The position numbers and the translations under genes were made by a program. This document shows positions 46,155-46,701 of a DNA stretch of 46,701 nt, in pieces. Source of the stretch: Woeseiaceae bacterium (GTDB lineage: Bacteria > Pseudomonadota > Gammaproteobacteria > Steroidobacterales > Woeseiaceae); NCBI GenBank assembly GCA_024640345.1, contig JAHEFD010000015.1:1-46701 (forward strand). Reading direction: 5' to 3'. Under the pieces are notes generated by a model that saw only the letters and a list, made by a program, of their open reading frames with translations, was not told where the DNA came from and did not search any database. Position 1 is the first letter of the stretch; each line of letters begins with the position of its first letter.

Positions 46155-46520
46155 GTCGTTTGATATCCGGTATCAGGAAATGGCTAACTGGCCCTGACAT
46201 CTGTGCAATTGCGCTATATGGGTGAGCAAAAACAGTGCCAGGCAATTTAAATATGACATGTTAAGGCGAGTCATTGAAATTAATTAATTTTAATGCAGTC
46301 GACTTTTGCCAGGTAAGCTGGCAGAGCTTCCTGTTTATTGCCAGTTCCCGGCGCGTCCGACTACCTATCTGAAATCTGCTCGGAAAGCAGGTCAAGCCGT
46401 TCTGTTTTCGTCAGGTAACCGGTGTCATCGTTCAATTAGCGGGCTCAGTAAACCGTGGATACCATTCGCCTGAACTGATTTTCCTCTATACTATTTTTGC
46501 TCACAACTGGACTATTGCCA
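46155..46520. promoter_or_regulatory. Divergent control region of the two-component operon and the cupin gene
   Basis: AT-rich compared with the genes around it. AAATTAATTAATTT at 46277-46290 is a perfect 14-base palindrome in the part between the two genes. On the plus strand TATACT at 46487-46492 is a good -10 for the cupin gene (start 46521), with only a poor -35 (TTCGCC at 46465-46470). No gene is seen in this stretch. Confidence 0.45.
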
Positions 46521-46701
46521 ATGAAAATTCAAATGCTCGGTGATCTCACGATGGAAAAAGAAGAATATTTCCTGGCGCCGGAGAAGTTGGTGGCCGGAAA
46601 TCCGAAGCAGACGGTCTGGATGCAATACACCGATCCTTCCAACAAGTTTTTCGTTGGCGTCTGGCATAGCGACACGGGCAAATGGAACATTTCGTACACC
46701 G
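46521..46701 (+). CDS. Cupin-domain protein (5' end only; runs off the window)
   Basis: Sixty residues are visible before the window ends. The opening (EEYFLAPEKLVAGNPKQTVWMQYTD, then GVWHSDTGKWNISYT) is typical of the start of DUF861/cupin_3 small proteins, in which SYTE is followed by a metal-binding HxxG region not yet reached. Likely a small cytoplasmic cupin of about 110-120 residues, related to ethanolamine-utilisation EutQ-like or ureidoglycolate-type cupins; function unknown. The ribosome site before the ATG is weak. Confidence 0.75.
   Translation, partial: MKIQMLGDLTMEKEEYFLAPEKLVAGNPKQTVWMQYTDPSNKFFVGVWHSDTGKWNISYT

Overview
The window looks like a chromosomal segment of a free-living, probably aerobic and marine gammaproteobacterium. 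The core order rsmG-parA-parB ... atpIBEFHAGDC ... glmU-glmS is the classic gammaproteobacterial arrangement near the replication origin. The many exported hydrolases and lipoproteins (S9 peptidase, CocE-type hydrolase, amidohydrolases, M55 peptidase, class-C serine hydrolase) recall Woeseiaceae/Chromatiales-like marine lineages; that placement is inference. No tRNA, rRNA, CRISPR array, IS element or prophage gene is visible.

Layout. (1) 1-2035: end of an oligopeptide ABC importer, an OppC/DppC-type permease C-terminus and a fused double ATPase. (2) 2175-7623: a DUF945 protein on the minus strand, then on the plus strand a diheme cytochrome c, an MBL-fold hydrolase, an AcuI/YhdH reductase and a class-C serine hydrolase lipoprotein. 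(3) 7689-11315: a propionate (2-methylcitrate) operon prpB-prpC-prpD behind a perfect 12+4+12 palindrome that looks like an operator. (4) 11340-15691: an S9 peptidase, then rsmG-parA-parB. (5) 15731-18260: a minus-strand interruption with an SPFH membrane protein and an EAL-domain protein. (6) 18494-25613: the full F1Fo ATP synthase operon. It has a near-consensus promoter, a terminator-like hairpin in its leader and two REP-like palindromes between genes. (7) 25783-34930: an accessory block of mostly exported hydrolases (ENPP-type phosphodiesterase, CocE-type, M55 D-aminopeptidase-like, two amidohydrolase lipoproteins, an UlaG-like MBL protein), plus a frameshifted membrane-protein gene and an orphan lipoprotein. 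(8) 35053-38393: glmU and glmS, feeding UDP-GlcNAc to peptidoglycan and LPS. (9) 38629-46154: envelope functions: an MprF-like aminoacyl-phosphatidylglycerol synthase/flippase, a DegP/DegQ protease, a DUF6491 protein and an OmpR-type two-component system. (10) 46521-end: start of a cupin gene.

How it fits together. AcuI (acryloyl-CoA to propionyl-CoA) lies about 1.5 kb before prpBCD, which consumes propionyl-CoA, so a local acrylate/propionate route is plausible. The peptide importer, S9 peptidase, CocE-type enzyme, M55 enzyme and amidohydrolases suggest scavenging of peptides and modified or D-amino-acid peptides. No clearly new defence or mobile system was found. The most interesting signals are regulatory (prp palindrome, atp leader hairpin, REP-like spacers in atp) and the hydrolase block between atpC and glmU.
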